Shown: positions 40,575 to 55,000, numbered from the stretch's first letter. The stretch is 64,000 nucleotides of DNA from Bugula neritina (GCA_964035545.1 OZ037767.1:17014781-17078780), one strand, 5' to 3'. Program-made: numbers and translations. Notes: generated from the letters alone by a model not told the origin.

Positions 40575-43500
40575 ATGCTGCCCAGGTGGTTTTCTTGTTC
40601 TGGCCGTCGCAGTGTGAAGCTCAGCTTTCCTGTTGCATTGAGAGTTTCCTTTCTAACACCAGGAACCAACATAGGGGCAGTTGTACAGAGAAGCTGTCAT
40701 GGTGCTAGCAAACCTGCAAAGACGAGACGTAGTGAACTACGCAACTTGTTATCTTTAGCTGAGCCTGAGAAATACAGGCTAACAGGTACAGGGAGTGTTG
40801 AGACTGAATGTGGTTAAATGATATGTTCGTTATTAATATATGTAAGACTGTTTATAAGATGTGGAGTTACCTCCTCAGCAATGACTTTCAACTTGTCATA
40901 CTCTTAGGGGCTGTGGGGCTACTATTTATATCCACTGGCGTTACTATGGCCGTACCGTACGCTGTTGGAGCGTTCATAGACATCATACACACGAGCAATG
41001 CTGACCCAGCTGCTGTTAAAGCCACACTGCTGCCGCTATGCAAAGTGTTAGGAGGGGTGTTCATCATTGGAGCCATGGCTAATTTTGGAAGAGTTTATCT
41101 GATCCAAACATCTGGTATGTCAAGGTTGTTTTAAGGATTTGTGGTGGTTGCAATATTTATTGATTTAGCGCTTTAAATAGAAGATGAGAATTCTAACAAC
41201 TTTACAAAAGTTGTTCAAAGGGTAGAATAGAATATTGGATTGGATTAAAAGGCTTGTAGATTTTTGTTCAAACTTATTAATAATATGATGTGCCAGACAA
41301 ACCTCTCACATTTTTATCCCTGAAGGTCAAAGGTTAGTGCGGAGGTTGAGAGGTCAAGCATTTGAAGCCATCATGAAGCAAGAGACCGCCTTCTTTGACA
41401 AGAACAAGACGGGAGAGTTGGTGAACAGATTGTCAGCTGATACTAGTGTTGTGGCCAACTCTCTCACTCAGAACGTGTCTGACGGACTGAGGGCTGGTGT
41501 CACTGCTACAGCCAGTACAGCTATGATGGTGCAGTAGTAATATATAGTACTCACCTAGTAATATATAGTACTCACCTAGTAATATATAGTACTCATCTGG
41601 TAGTATATAGTACTCATCTGGTAATATATAGTACTCACCTAGTAGTATATAGTACTCACCTAGTAATATATAGTACTCACCTAGTAGTATATAGTACTCA
41701 CCTAGTAATATATAATACTCACCTAGTGATATATAGTACTCACCCAGTAGTATGTAGTATTATACTAATAGTATATAGTATCAATTTGGTAATACATGCA
41801 TATATATTAATTTAGTAATGTATTTGATGATATCGTAATATATATTTTTAGGTTTGTAATAAATATGATTAAGTTAGTAATATATATGATAAAGTTAGTA
41901 ATATATATATTCCAGATATACACCTCACCACTTCTATCCTTACTCGGCCTCGCCATTGTTCCAATAGTCGGCATTATGTCTGTTCCATTTGGTCGTTATC
42001 TCAAACGCTTGAGTAGGAATGTGCAAGACAACCTTGCTCAGTCTACGCAGGTAAGTTCCCTCTTAGGTTCATATACGCAGGTAATAGTATTGACAATTTT
42101 GCTCTGTTATGTGTCTATACCATACTCAAGGGTGTTTAATACAGTACATAGTGTATATATAGCAGTGCCACATATATATAGTATATATATAGTATATATG
42201 TGGCACTGCTATGTGTGATAGTGTTGAACTTATAATTGTAGTTTAAATAATGTAAAGGTATAAGTTTGGTTTGTGTGCTGATGAGCTATAAATGTTAAAC
42301 ACTGTATATTCACCACCTGTATATTCACCTGTATACTCACCTGTATACTCACCTGCATACTCACCAGGTAGCGGAAGAGAGGCTGTCCAACATCCGAACT
42401 GTGAGGTCATTTGGCAGAGAGATGTACGAAGTGGAGAAATATAACAGCAGAATTCAGAAGGTTCTGGAAGTGTCGTACTCTGAATCTCTGGCTAGAGCTT
42501 GCTTCTTTGGGCTCACAGGTCTGCAACACTTTACCTGAGTTGTCCTTCCTTTTCACTTGCAGATTGGATAGATAACTCCTTAGCACATGTACATGACCCT
42601 CTCTAGTTTCAATACTATTACCAGGAGGTTTTCATAGGTTAATACTTCTACAATTAATACATGAGAACTGCAATATGTTACAGGCTGCAAGAATTCACTG
42701 CTCATTACTTATACAGGTGCAGATAACTTCCAGCTAACTGTATCAGAATTCCCCATTTTTCCTCTAAGATAGAATAATTCTAAATTTTTGTGGTGTTCTT
42801 GATGATACGCTACGATATGATACTGTGATATGATATACTATGATATGATAGACTGTGATATGATATCCTGTGATATGATATCCTGTGATATGATATACTG
42901 TGATATGATACACTGTGATATGATATACTGTGATATGATATACTGTGATATGACACACTATAATACGGTATATGACATGCAGGTCTGATAGGAAATGGTC
43001 TAGTGATAGCCGTGCTAGGAGGAGGGGGTATGCTCGTATCGTCTGGTTCCATCACAGTGGGCCAACTTTCCTCCTTTATGCTCTACGTAGTCTTCACTGG
43101 CACCTCAGTCAACGGTCTCAGCTCCTTCTACGCTGAGCTCATGAAAGGTAGTGCTTCTCTTATTGGCTCTCCTCAAACCCCTTATTCAATCAGATGCTGG
43201 TTTAGTTATCCTGTGTGTTTAGTCACTCCTTACTGTCTATTTGTTATGTAGTGAAGTGATTGTTTACACGTAATGTGTGTTCTGCAGTTTTATTGGCTGC
43301 TGTGGTGTTTATCGTCCAATGAGCTGATTTGTATGTTATTCTACAGGTCTGGGCTCATCTAGTAGACTGTTTGAGTTAATACACAGAGAGCCTCTCATTC
43401 CTATAGCCCAAGGACTACAACCTCAGGCAGACTTGGTGGGGGATATCTCTATAGACAATATCAGCTTTTCATACCCCACCCGACCTGACATACCCATATT

Positions 43501-45228
43501 CAATGATCTCAGTCTCAAGGTCACAGCAGGTAACCATAGTAACACTCCATCTGGTGTCTATATTGTAGTAGTTGCCAGCCCCTGACGCTGTCATGTGCTG
43601 CTTGGTGTGTTGAGTATTGCGTGTCACTTTACAGGTGAGGTGACGGCTGTCGTAGGTGCCAGTGGCTCAGGCAAATCAACCATAGCGTCTCTCTTACTCA
43701 GACTATATGATATCGAGAGAGGGCAAATCCGAATTGGTGACATGAAGCTAAATGAGCTGAGCCCGCAATGGATCAGAGAGCATATAGGGATGGTGTCACA
43801 GGTAATACATATATAATATCAGAGAGTATATATACACTGTATTATATATAATATCAGAGAGTATACATACATTGTATTATATATAATATCAGAGAGTATA
43901 CATACACTGTATTATATATAATATCAGAGAGTATATATGCATTGTATTATATATAATATCAGAGAGTATACATACATTCTATTATATAAAATATCAGAGA
44001 GTATACATACATTCTATTATATATAATATCAGAGAGTATACATACACTGTATTATATATAATATCAGAGAGTATATATCTACTGTATTATATATAATATC
44101 AGAGAGTATACATTGCAGGAACCTATCCTCTTCTCCACGAGTATCAGAGAGAATATAGCATACGGGGCGAGTGATGACCTCCCCACTGATGATAAGATTA
44201 TAGCTGTGGCCCAACAGGCTAATGCCTGGAGGTGATTCCTTGCTTGTAAAATATTTAAATGAGAGAATTTATAGACAGTAGAGTGTAGACAGTAGAGTAT
44301 AGACAGTAGAATGTAGACAGTAGAGTATAGACAGTAGAATGTAGACAGTAGAGTATAGACAGTAGAGTGTAGACAGTAGAGAGTAGACAGTAAAGTGTAG
44401 ACAGTAGAGAGTAGACAGTAGAGTGTAGACAGTAGAGTATAGACAGTAGAATGTAGACAGTAGAGTGTAGACAGTAGAGTGTAGACAGTAGAGTATAGAC
44501 AGTAGAGTATAGACAGTAGAGTATAGACAGTAGAGTATAGACAGTAGAGTATAGACAGTAGAGAGTAGACAGTAGAGTTTAGACAGTAGAGTGTAGAGAG
44601 TAGAGTGTAGACAGTAGAGTGTAGACAGTAGAGTGTAGACAGTAGAGTATAGACAGTAGAGAGTAGACAGTAGAGTATAGACATTATAATGTAAATCTTG
44701 CAGGTTTATATCAGAATTTCCCGAAGGATTAGACACTCTGGTTGGAGAAAGAGGGGTTATGTTATCTGGAGGCCAGAAACAGAGGGTGGCTTTAGCCAGA
44801 GCCCTTCTTAAAGATCCTAAAATTCTCATCTTGGATGAGGCTACGAGGTGAATAATTAATTGACTGCTTTAAATAGGTGTTAGACTCCTGCTTTACCCCC
44901 TCCTACTGAACATTACATATCTGTGTACACTCCTGCTCTACCCCCTGCTATGTATTACATATCTGTGTACACTCGTTGCAGTGCCTTGGACTCGGAGAGT
45001 GAAAGTCTGGTGCAGCAGGCACTGCAGAGAGTGATGGTTGGTAGGACTGTTGTTGTTATAGCACATCGACTCTCCACCATAAGAAACGCCCACAACATAG
45101 TCGTGTTGTCAGACGGTAAAGTGGCCGAGTCGGGTACATACTCCCAGCTAGTTGATATACCAGACGGATATTTTAGTAACCTTATTATGAGACAGTTGGA
45201 GCTGGAGAATCAGCCAATCACCAACTGA
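40575..45228 (+). CDS. ABCB10: Mitochondrial ABC half-transporter, ABCB10 type (complete, 641 aa)
   Basis: ABCB10 is a homodimeric inner-membrane exporter that supports haem synthesis and oxidative-stress protection. Exons: 40575-40785, 40908-41114, 41326-41528, 41916-42050, 42368-42518, 42983-43147, 43347-43529, 43635-43801, 44119-44231, 44704-44847 and 44982-45228, 1926 nt in continuous phase. The N-terminus ([18 protein letters not shown]) is Arg-rich without acids, a likely mitochondrial presequence. Membrane domain landmarks: [34 protein letters not shown]. Nucleotide-binding domain: Walker [10 protein letters not shown] (about 426-434), signature LSGGQ (532-536), Walker B ILILDEA (about 553-559) and switch histidine IAHRLST. 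SDGLRAG and FYAELMKG favour ABCB10 over ABCB8. The exon 3 donor (ATG|GTGCAG) is weak; it was chosen by phase and alignment length. Confidence 0.93.
41530..41752 (+). repeat. 21-bp minisatellite in ABCB10 intron 3
   Basis: The unit is AGTAATATATAGTACTCACCT, about 10 copies. It starts immediately after exon 3, within two bases of the inferred donor. Confidence 0.92.
42303..42367 (+). repeat. Short minisatellite at the ABCB10 exon 5 acceptor
   Basis: About five CTGTATACTCAC units. The true acceptor, CTCACCAG|GTAGCG, is the last, modified unit. Confidence 0.8.
42810..42965 (+). repeat. 15-bp minisatellite before ABCB10 exon 6
   Basis: The unit is ATATGATATACTGTG, about 10 copies, ending about 20 bp before the exon 6 acceptor. 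Confidence 0.9.
43802..44110 (+). repeat. 35-bp minisatellite filling ABCB10 intron 8
   Basis: The unit includes GTATTATATATAATATCAGA followed by GAGTATACATACA, about 9 copies, running from the exon 8 donor to within 10 bp of the exon 9 acceptor. Confidence 0.93.
44270..44690 (+). repeat. 14-bp minisatellite filling ABCB10 intron 9
   Basis: The unit is GACAGTAGAGTATA with TG and AG variants, about 30 copies. The minus-strand reading of Leu-Ser-Thr-Leu-Tyr-Cys is an artefact of the repeat. Confidence 0.93.
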
Positions 45229-45964
45229 CACACGTCTGTTCAGTCAACACATCTATATCTCTTGAATCTAACACTGTCCAATACTGTCTCCTCACTCTCT
45301 ATGTGTGATGTTATAGAACAGGGTTTTTGGAAACTAAATGTATGTAGGATTATGACAGTATATATTATATTATGTTGTATTACATGATTATCGCGATATT
45401 TATATATGCACAAAGTATCATCTTTTAATTTTTTTATACAAAGTTTTTAAGCTTTAAATTATTAATATTATTGCTTACTGTGCCCTGCTGTACAAAAGTA
45501 AGATGGAATTTCATGGCAGTATTCAATGATTTTTAGGAATAGATTTTTTGGTAACTTTTTAAATTTTTAATAAATCCGTCACCATTTGATGCTCAGAGGT
45601 GAGGGCAAGAAAGAGTAACTGGTTATTGTTGGACAATAAACTGTATTTACTTTTGATTATTTTGGTAAATGATAAAAAAACATCAACAATTCAAAACTAA
45701 TTGACCAACCTACAGTTTCAGTGTAAATAAAGATATCGTAGATATTAGATTTATACTGACAGATTACTAAATATAAATACTCCGTACTTCTAAAGCAAAA
45801 AAATATCAAATGCCATGCAGAGAAGAGTAAAACAGATACCACAAAAAGGTAAGACCAGGTAAAATCAACAGCAAATGAGACATGTAAAGAGATTGACAGG
45901 GAAAAGGGCATACTGTGACATGGTACAAGTAAATATCAGTACTTTGGTGAGAGCTGTATACAGG
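45229..45964. other. Intergenic region between convergent ABCB10 and ADSS
   Basis: AT-rich ABCB10 3' UTR and spacer with polyadenylation hexamers at 45569 and 45635. No gene seen. Confidence 0.6.
45569..45574 (+). promoter_or_regulatory. Probable polyadenylation signal of ABCB10
   Basis: AATAAA 341 bp after the ABCB10 stop. A second AATAAA follows at 45635-45640; either could be used. Confidence 0.45.
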
Positions 45965-46215
45965 AGTCGACACGTTCCAGCAGGTGCTAGATACGGACAC
46001 ATTCCAGCAGGTGCTAGATGCTGACACATTCCAGCAGGTGCTAGATACGGACACATTCCAGCAGGTGCTAGATGCTGACACATTCCAGCAGGTGCTAGAT
46101 GCTGACACATTCCAGCAGGTGCTAGATGCTGACACGCTCCAGCAAGTGCTAAATGCTGACACATTCCAGCAGGTGCTAGATGCTGACACATTCCAGCAGG
46201 TGCTAGATGCTGACG
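45965..46215 (+). repeat. 27-bp minisatellite overlapping the end of the ADSS coding region
   Basis: The unit reads GACACATTCCAGCAGGTGCT then AGATGCT, about 9 copies. The ADSS stop codon (CTA on the + strand, 46203-46205) and the preceding codons lie in the final, diverging unit. Confidence 0.9.
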
Positions 46216-48952
46216 TTGATGACAGAATCCCTTGACTGTCCTACCCCGACATACCGCACTAAAATAAACATTACATTACAAATACATGATACATGCATAT
46301 ATACAGATAATCATGTATTAGCAACAGCCATATATAGAGGCAAACTCACCTGGTATATTCAGTTGTGACTGTATGATTTCCACATACTTCCTGGCATTGT
46401 CTGGCAGGTGCTCAAACTGTCGCACACCTGTGATGTCAGAGCACCAGCCTTCGAGTGTCACATACTCCACTTCTATCAGTTGCATTTCCTCATCACTAGC
46501 TATAAGTTACATCATATAATACAATATACACACCAAGTTATCAAATATCACTATACCGGAAATAATCAACACTTCATAATTCATATTCAACACATAGTAG
46601 TATCAACACTTCATATTCAACACATAGTAATATTCAACACAAGAACACAGACAATATTTACCAGGGAAGTAGTTGATAGGTTTTCCATCCTTCAGATATC
46701 TCGTACAGATTTTCACTTCTTTGAATGTATCCAGTATGTCTAGTTTAGTTATGGCCAGTCTACAGGTACAGAGAGAAGACAACTCAAGGACAGACAACAC
46801 TGCAGTGAATATTCCATAGACCTCTACACTAAAACGTGGTGCTAATAGAGAGAGTCTTACGCTGAGTAGCCGTTTATCATGGCCGTGTGTTTGACTACCG
46901 CCAAGTCCAGCCAACCACAGCGTCTCCTTCGCCCAGTCGTAACTCCGAACTCCTTGCCTATTTCCTGTAGCTTCTCCCCGACTTCCTGCAACACAAGATA
47001 AACAGGCTACTAGCTGTGAGAGTACACAGACTATAAGCTGTTAGAGTACTAGGATCATTTTACTTAATTTAGTACACACTGGATATCTACAGTTTTTGGC
47101 TATTTTTCACGATTTAACTGGTAATGAACATGGTTTTTTGGCAAAAACCAGTAAAACATCAATAAATACACCCAAATAATCAAATTTCTTTTTAATTTTG
47201 CTTCATTTCCCATATTTTTCCTTAATTATTCAGCTAGTTTTGGTTACGGACCGTTACGGTTTTTTCGTAACGTCCGCACATATAGAATATTAAGTGCATA
47301 TGACAATGACCTGTGCTTCAATGTTGGGGAATCCCCTCCCAGCCTTTTCTGTTATGCCTAGTTAAAACCAGCACATAAAAATACCATGTATAGTAAATTT
47401 CAATTACTTTTGAGCAAACTTTAATGTTAGGTCATAAGTTGCTGGTGTGTACTAAATGAAGTAAACTGGCTCAGACTTACACAGGCTACAAACTGTTAGG
47501 GTACACAGGCTACTAGCTGTTAGGGTACACAGGCTACTAGCTGTTAGGGTACACAGGCTACTATGTAGATGTAGAACACATAGACTAAGTTTCAGTGACT
47601 TACATTGAGCTGCTCGGTGGGAAGCACACCCGTACCGACCCGCGTAGTGTAGGCCTTCACCACTCCTATCACGTCTCCCACAGCCCTGCAGGGGATACCC
47701 AGACCAGTGCAGACTCCGCCAATAGAACAGTTGGAGGAAGTGACGTATGGGTATGTACCTGAGTTAGTAGTATAAGCATATGCTAATGAGTAGTATAAGC
47801 ATATGCTAATGAGTAGTATAAGCATATGCTAATGAGTAGTATAAGCATATGCTAATGAGTAGTATAAGCATATGTTAATGAGTAGTATAAGCATATGCTA
47901 ATGAGTAGTATAAGCATATGTTAATGAGTAGTATAAGCATATGCTAATGAGTAGTATAAGCATATGCTAATGAGTAGTATAAGCATATGCTAATGAGCAG
48001 TATAAGCATATGCTAATGAGTAGTATAAGCATATGCTAATTACTATAGCAATACTGATAGAATTCCCATCTGTAGATGAAGCAGACGTACCAAAGTCTAT
48101 ATCCAACATGGTGGCGTTGGCTCCTTCTACAAGGATATGTTTACCAGAAGACAGGCTGGTGTTGAGGAGAGGAATTGTGTCTGTAACCAGAGGTCTAATC
48201 CACTCTCGGTACTCCTGTAGAGTATGTAGAGTGTACAGAGCAGAGTATACAGAGTAGAGTGTACAGAGTATACAGAGTAGAGTATACAGAGTAGAGCATA
48301 CAGAGTATACAGAGTAGAGTATACAGAGTATACAGAGTAGAGTATACAGAGTATACAGAGTATACAGAGTATACAGAGTATACAGAGTACACAGAGTATA
48401 CAGAGTAGAGTATACAGAGTAGAGTATACAGAGTAGAGTACACAGAGTATACAGAGTAGAGTATACAGAGTAGAGTATAGAGAGTATACAGAGTAGAGTA
48501 TAGTAGAGTATAGTAGAGTATAGTAGAGTATACAGAGTATACAGAGTGTACAGAGTATGCAGAGTGTACAGAGTAGAGTATGCAGAGTATACAGAGTATA
48601 CAGAGTAGACTGTAGAGTGTGCAGAGTGTGCAGAGTGTGCAGAGTGTGCAGAGTGTACAGAGTGTACAGAGTGTACAGAGTGTGCAGAGTGTGCAGAGTG
48701 TGCAGAGTGTGCAGAGTATACAGAGTATACAGAGTATACAGAGTATACAGAGTATACAGAGTATACAGAGTATACAGAGTAGAGTATACAGAGTAGAGTA
48801 TACAGAGTAGAGTATACAGAGTAGAGTATACAGAGTAGAGTATACAGAGTAGAGTATACAGAGTAGAGTATACAGAGTAGAGTATACAGAGTAGAGTATA
48901 CAGAGTAGAGTATACAGAGTAGAGTATACAGAGTAGAGTATACAGAGTAGAG

Positions 48953-49050
<98 letters not shown>

Positions 49051-52000
49051 AAGTACCCCTAACAAAGTCTTCAATTCTGACTCCAACTGGAAATCCGTAT
49101 CTGGATAGAGTCTCTGATAATGAGAGCCGAGACTCATAAACCTATAAACATAATATTCTATAGAATAGTACAATATAATACAGTATAAATATAGCACAAT
49201 ATGGTATAACATAGTATATAGATTGAGGACGGGATTTGGAGTTACCTCTCCGAGAACTTAGCTGGGTCACCCAACAGATCACAGACCCTTAGCCCACGTC
49301 GTCCCGTCTTACTTGAGTAAGTTGGACCAATACCTTTCTTTGTGGTTCCCAGACTACAAGAACATGAACTATGAATATATACCTGCATTATGTGAGGATG
49401 TTGCACCAGCATATAGTCTAGACTCTAGAAGTAACCTCCCAAAAAGTGCTCAAAAAATTGGCTTATTACACTTTACTAGGTGGCCACTCAAAAAAAATTG
49501 TTTCTATATCAGAATTTTGTGCTGATTCTGGATCTACAAACTCTAGAATTCTATCTCTACCCAAACTCAAGTTATTGCAAAAAACAAATCGACATCTTGG
49601 ATGGGTGATAAAAAGAAATGTGGATTGTGCAAAATAGTATCCAATTTTATCAAGCTATCTTGAAGAAAAAATATTTGCTGAAATACCAAAAATAATTGCC
49701 TCTTACTTAGAATTCTATGCTGATACTGAATTTAAAGACTGCAAGACGCTATCTCAAATTAAAACCAAGTTGTTTATATAAACATATATGTTTGTTATGA
49801 ATCGCCATATTGCATGCGGCATAAGCATGCAGAATAATTGTATGACCAAGCTATTTATACAAAAATAAAAACAAAGTCATGCTGATGTGTGAAAAAACTA
49901 TATTTATAAAATTGTAGCACAAAATAAATGTTGAAATGAATAAATATTGAAATCTTTTAAGCACAACCCAAGTTAATCATTTGCTAGTCTAGCTGTCAGT
50001 AGCCGTTAGATATCTGCAAAAATCAACAAGATTCTGTAAAATTATTTAGAGGAACAGAAGCATGAGAGATGATCAAAATCAAATTAGTTAGAGCAAAATA
50101 TATAACAAATGTCTAAAAATAGTGCTTAATTATGAAAACCTATTCTCGCGATCACTGTCACTGCCGTCAGTCTCATCAGCTTCTTCCCCAATATAGAGCT
50201 TCTTTTCAGACAATCCTTACATTGACAAACATCAGTGCATGCACTGCATTTGAGACTCCTGACATCCACATTTTGATATGTTGCAACCGGTCTTACAGGA
50301 GCAGTTTAAACTTTGCAATATACATGTTCATGTGCGGAAGCTTGAATCATCTACTTTATATTTATGCTGCCATGATTCTCAACAATCCTTCCATGATGTT
50401 CTGGGGGTGGTGCACCAATATAAGCTGTTGTCACCCTTCTCCAAATGGCTGCCTGATAATTTGCTTGTTTTACGTGCAAATTTAATTCATCTTTTGTTGG
50501 AGGCAAGCTGTATTAAGTTATTTTAGACGGTGAACAAAATATAGTGTATCGGACATTATCTATATTTGAATTTCCTGCTCCATAAAGTTTATAGACAAAT
50601 TGTTCTACTTCAGCCGCTGTAATAGCTTACAGCTTAAAATACTTCCCAAGGTGTTCAAAGCTTCCCATACACTATGGATATTTTTTCAAAAGAGAGTGGG
50701 CTGTGCGCTATCCTTTTCCATAAAAAGCACTATAGTCGAATAACTTATACCTGTTAAAGCATGAAATCTAGTAAGTGTTGCACACAACTGCGGTCTGGAT
50801 TTATTTGCTGCAATATTGGCATCCAAATATCTAATATGATTATGGTTTCCTCCCAGATAGGTTTCTTTTTTATTTTGTTACCATATATATTAATATTACC
50901 TATATAACTGTTGATTTGATTGCTAAATAGCTAATATGCTAATAGCTATAGTAGCTAACATGAATTATCTAGAATAATATTCTATTATTATTACGAATTT
51001 GTGTGGGACAAAAAGTAGTAATACATTAATAATAGACACTTTCTTTAATGAATACTTATTAACAAAATATCTTTTCAAACAATAGGCAAGATGTATAAAA
51101 TATAAAAATTAATAAGTTAATGCAAATCAAAGGAATTTATTTACGTGCTAAATAACAAGCAATTGATCCAAGTTTAATAAATATACATATATTTCAATAA
51201 TATTAAAATAAGTTGCACGTGAAAATACATTTTACCAAAATAAATAATAGCGTCGAAGTAGGAAACTTAGCCTAGCCTCTATCTGACATGACATCATGAT
51301 TACCACACCGTGAAAAAATATAATTGGTAGGAAGGTAATGTTTTGCAAATAGCGAGACTTAAGGTGAAAACATCAACGTGTCTTGAGATTTGATTATTAC
51401 ACGTGAGATTACGATGTTCATAAGATATTTTGCACGTAACAAAGTTTGTGTATCTGCTTCCTCGTGATCTAATTGTAAACATTTGAGTTCTGCTTTCTTA
51501 AGAATTTCACCATGTTTGAAAAATTCTAGTTGAATGCAATTTTTTTTGGTATGCAACAACTATAATAATAATAATATTGTTCTCTAAAATATGTTTACTC
51601 CATGTTTCACACAAAAATGCACCAGTCTCAAACTCAGCTTGTTTTATTTGCTGATAAGAAATTATTATTTTAGTGACAAATGGCACACATGAAAAAAGTA
51701 CATGCCTATGGTCTTTGAATAAAGCAGCTCAAGGTCAATTTTCTAATGGGTGGCCTAAATATAATCACATATATTTTAAATTATAGGGAAGCTTTAGGGT
51801 ATTTCTTCTGTAACTATAAGTGAGCTAAATTGACTCTATAGAGTCATTATATCAAGATAGTATAAAAATATGCATTTTAACCAATAACATTGTTTTAAAA
51901 ACCAAATTGCTTATTTATATATAGTTCAGCTTAAATTTATTGGCAAAGCTCAATCATACACATTTAAAATATTATTTTCCGGAGTCCAGACCAATCTACC

Positions 52001-55000
52001 CATGCTTTTCATTACCATTTTGTAAAAATAGTTATTATGATTAAAATCGTGAAGAAAATCATTATCAGACACATATTTACTTATAATTCGGTTTTTTTAT
52101 AGCTGATCAATAATAATGTTTGCCTTATAACTAGAAAACCCATTCCTTTGCTTGTTTTCGTCCATATAGCCCACTTTTTTTCAGATATTTTCACAAGGAA
52201 ATCACTAGAATTAAACTCAGAGAAGTAAAAAATACATCTATGATTATCTGCAAAAGTTTTTGCTTGTATATATAATAAACTAGCTTCAATAATTCCAAGA
52301 TAATATTTAATGGATTTGGACAAAGTTGTGGGGAAACAACTCCTGTAAAATTTTAAAGAGCTTTTGTGACTAAGTAGGTGGACAGAAAAATTTAGAGTTT
52401 TTATAACAGAAATGTGAAAAGAGTATCTATAATTATCAGCAAAATTATTTTGCTTATATAAAATAAATTAGCTTGAATAATTCCAAGATATTTGGCTGAT
52501 TCACAAAAACGTTAAGAGAAGACAACTCCTAATTCAATTTAAAAGTTTGAAGCGCTTTTGTGGCTAACTGGGTGCACAGAACAGTCTAGAGTTTTCACAG
52601 ATTAATTAGAACCCTTCAAACTCTCTATTTCTAAAAAAATTGTGTGGCCACCCCTCGGAGTGTAATGAGTGAAAGATAATTGGAAGTTACTTCTAGACTA
52701 ATATATTATATAGTTGTGAGAGTATATAATATAGTAGAGTATATAATATAGTAGAGTATATAATATAGTAGAGTATATAATATAGTAGAGTATATAACAT
52801 AGTAGAGTATATAATATAGTAGAGTATATAATATAGTAGAGTATATAATATAGTAGAGTATATAATATAGTATAGTATATAATATAGTAGAGTATATAAT
52901 ATAGTAGAGTATATAATATAGTATAGTATATAATATAGTAGAGTATATAATATAGTAGAGTATATAATATAGTAGAGTATATAACATAGTAGAGTATATA
53001 ATATAGTAGAGTATATAATATAGTAGAGTATATAATATAGTAGAGTATATAATATAGTAGAGTATATAATATAGTAGAGTATATAATATAGTATAGTATA
53101 TAATATAGTAGAGTATATAATATAGTAGAGTATATAATATAGTATAGTATATAATATAGTAGAGTATATAATATAGTAGAGTATATAATATAGTAGAGTA
53201 TATAACATAGTAGAGTATATAATATAGTAGAGTATATAATATAGTAGAGTATATAATATAGTAGAGTATATAATATAGTAGAGTATATAATATAGTAGAG
53301 TATATAATATAATAGAGTATATAATATAGTAGAGTATATAGTATAGTATATAATATAGTAGAGTATATAATATAGTAGAGTATATAACATAGTAGAGTAT
53401 ATAATATAATAGAGTATATAATATAGTAGAGTATATAATATAGTAGAGTATACAATATAGTAGAGTATATAATATAGTAGAGTATATAATATAGTAGAGT
53501 ATATAATATAGTAGAGTATATAATATAGTAGAGTATATAATATAGTATAGTATATAATATAGTAGAGTATATAATATAGTCGAGTATATAATATAGTAGA
53601 GTATATAATATAGTAGAGTATATAACATAGTAGAGTATATAATATAGTAGAGTATATAATATAGTAGAGTATATAATATAGTAGAGTATATAATATAGTA
53701 GAGTATATAATATAGTAGAGTATATAGTATAGTAGAGTATATAATATAGTAGAGTATATAATATAGTAGAGTATATAATATAGTAGAGTATATAGTATAG
53801 TAGAGTATATAATATAGTAGAGTATATAATATAGTAGAGTATATAGTATAGTAGAGTATATAACATAGTAGAGTATATAATATAGTAGAGTATATAATAT
53901 AGTAGAGTATATAATATAGTAGAGTATATAATATAGTAGAGTATATAGTATAGTAGAGTATATAATATAGTAGAGTATATAATATAGTAGAGTATATAAT
54001 ATAGTATAATATATAATATAATATAGTGAAAATGAAACTAACTTCTTGGATCCTCTGTGACTCTCTTCCATCCCATCAGCCGTCTGATGGAAGTTGAACA
54101 CTGCAAGTTAATCAATATATCATCTGTCACAGATTCTATTTTATAAATTATCATTATTATACTATATATATGTAATATATATCATAATCTCTTGTATTTA
54201 GCCTACATTATAACACTTACAACTATGGCATGCAATTCTATGGCAATCTATTATTGCAATACTTGTTTACATGTTTAGTCAATGTTTATTGTACTATATT
54301 GTACTATATTGTCAGTTCCACATGATTCATGCACATGGTGCAATACAATGAAGGTTTCTGGACTATGTATCAAGTTAATATAGAAGCAGATGCTTATTGG
54401 TAAACTACAGTTCAACAATATAAACCACACAGCTCAAGAAAAACCATCATAATATGACATCTCATCTCTAATTCTGGCAGAGAAAGATACCAGATATTTC
54501 TAAACCAACCTTCACACTGCACATCAACTTTGTGACAATAATAAACTGTATAATATATAGTATATACTATATAGTATACACTATATAGTATACAGCATAT
54601 AATGTATACACTGTATATTTACCAGACAACAACACATTGTACCCAGAAGTTTCACCACAGGTTAGTTGAGTAAGGAGGTGAGATGTACATGTATACAGAG
54701 TAGGAAAGAGAAAGTAGGATTTAATTTAGCTAACAATTATTACATTCTTCTATTCACAAAGCAAGTTCCACTTATTATAAATACATTCTAATTGTTCCAA
54801 TTCTAAAGGCAATTGGGGGATAAAATCTTATGGGGGTGAATTTTAGGTCAGTACACAAGATTATAAGTCATATGTGATGTAATAATTAGACTTGTACTGT
54901 TGTACAGCTTTACACAGACAAAGAGCCAAGTTAATAGGTGCACTCAGACTTCATACTTTGTATGAATAACTAGAAGGATTAGGGCTCGTTATAACAATTG

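Noticed and set aside
44079-44829. Two long Leu-Ser-Thr-Leu-Tyr-Cys frames on the minus strand
   Set aside because: Antisense translation of the 14-bp array in ABCB10 intron 9.
40575-45228. ABCB8 rather than ABCB10
   Set aside because: [16 protein letters not shown] and FYAELMKG fit ABCB10 better than ABCB8 from family knowledge; a tree would settle it.
48127-49212. 361-codon minus-strand frame
   Set aside because: Reads through ADSS exons, a (TA)n run and the GTATACAGA array; only the two ADSS exons inside it are real.
52698-54101. Three overlapping minus-strand open frames of 311-467 codons (Leu-Leu-Tyr-Tyr-Ile-type)
   Set aside because: They are translations of the 17-bp array in all three phases; no conserved sequence or codon structure.
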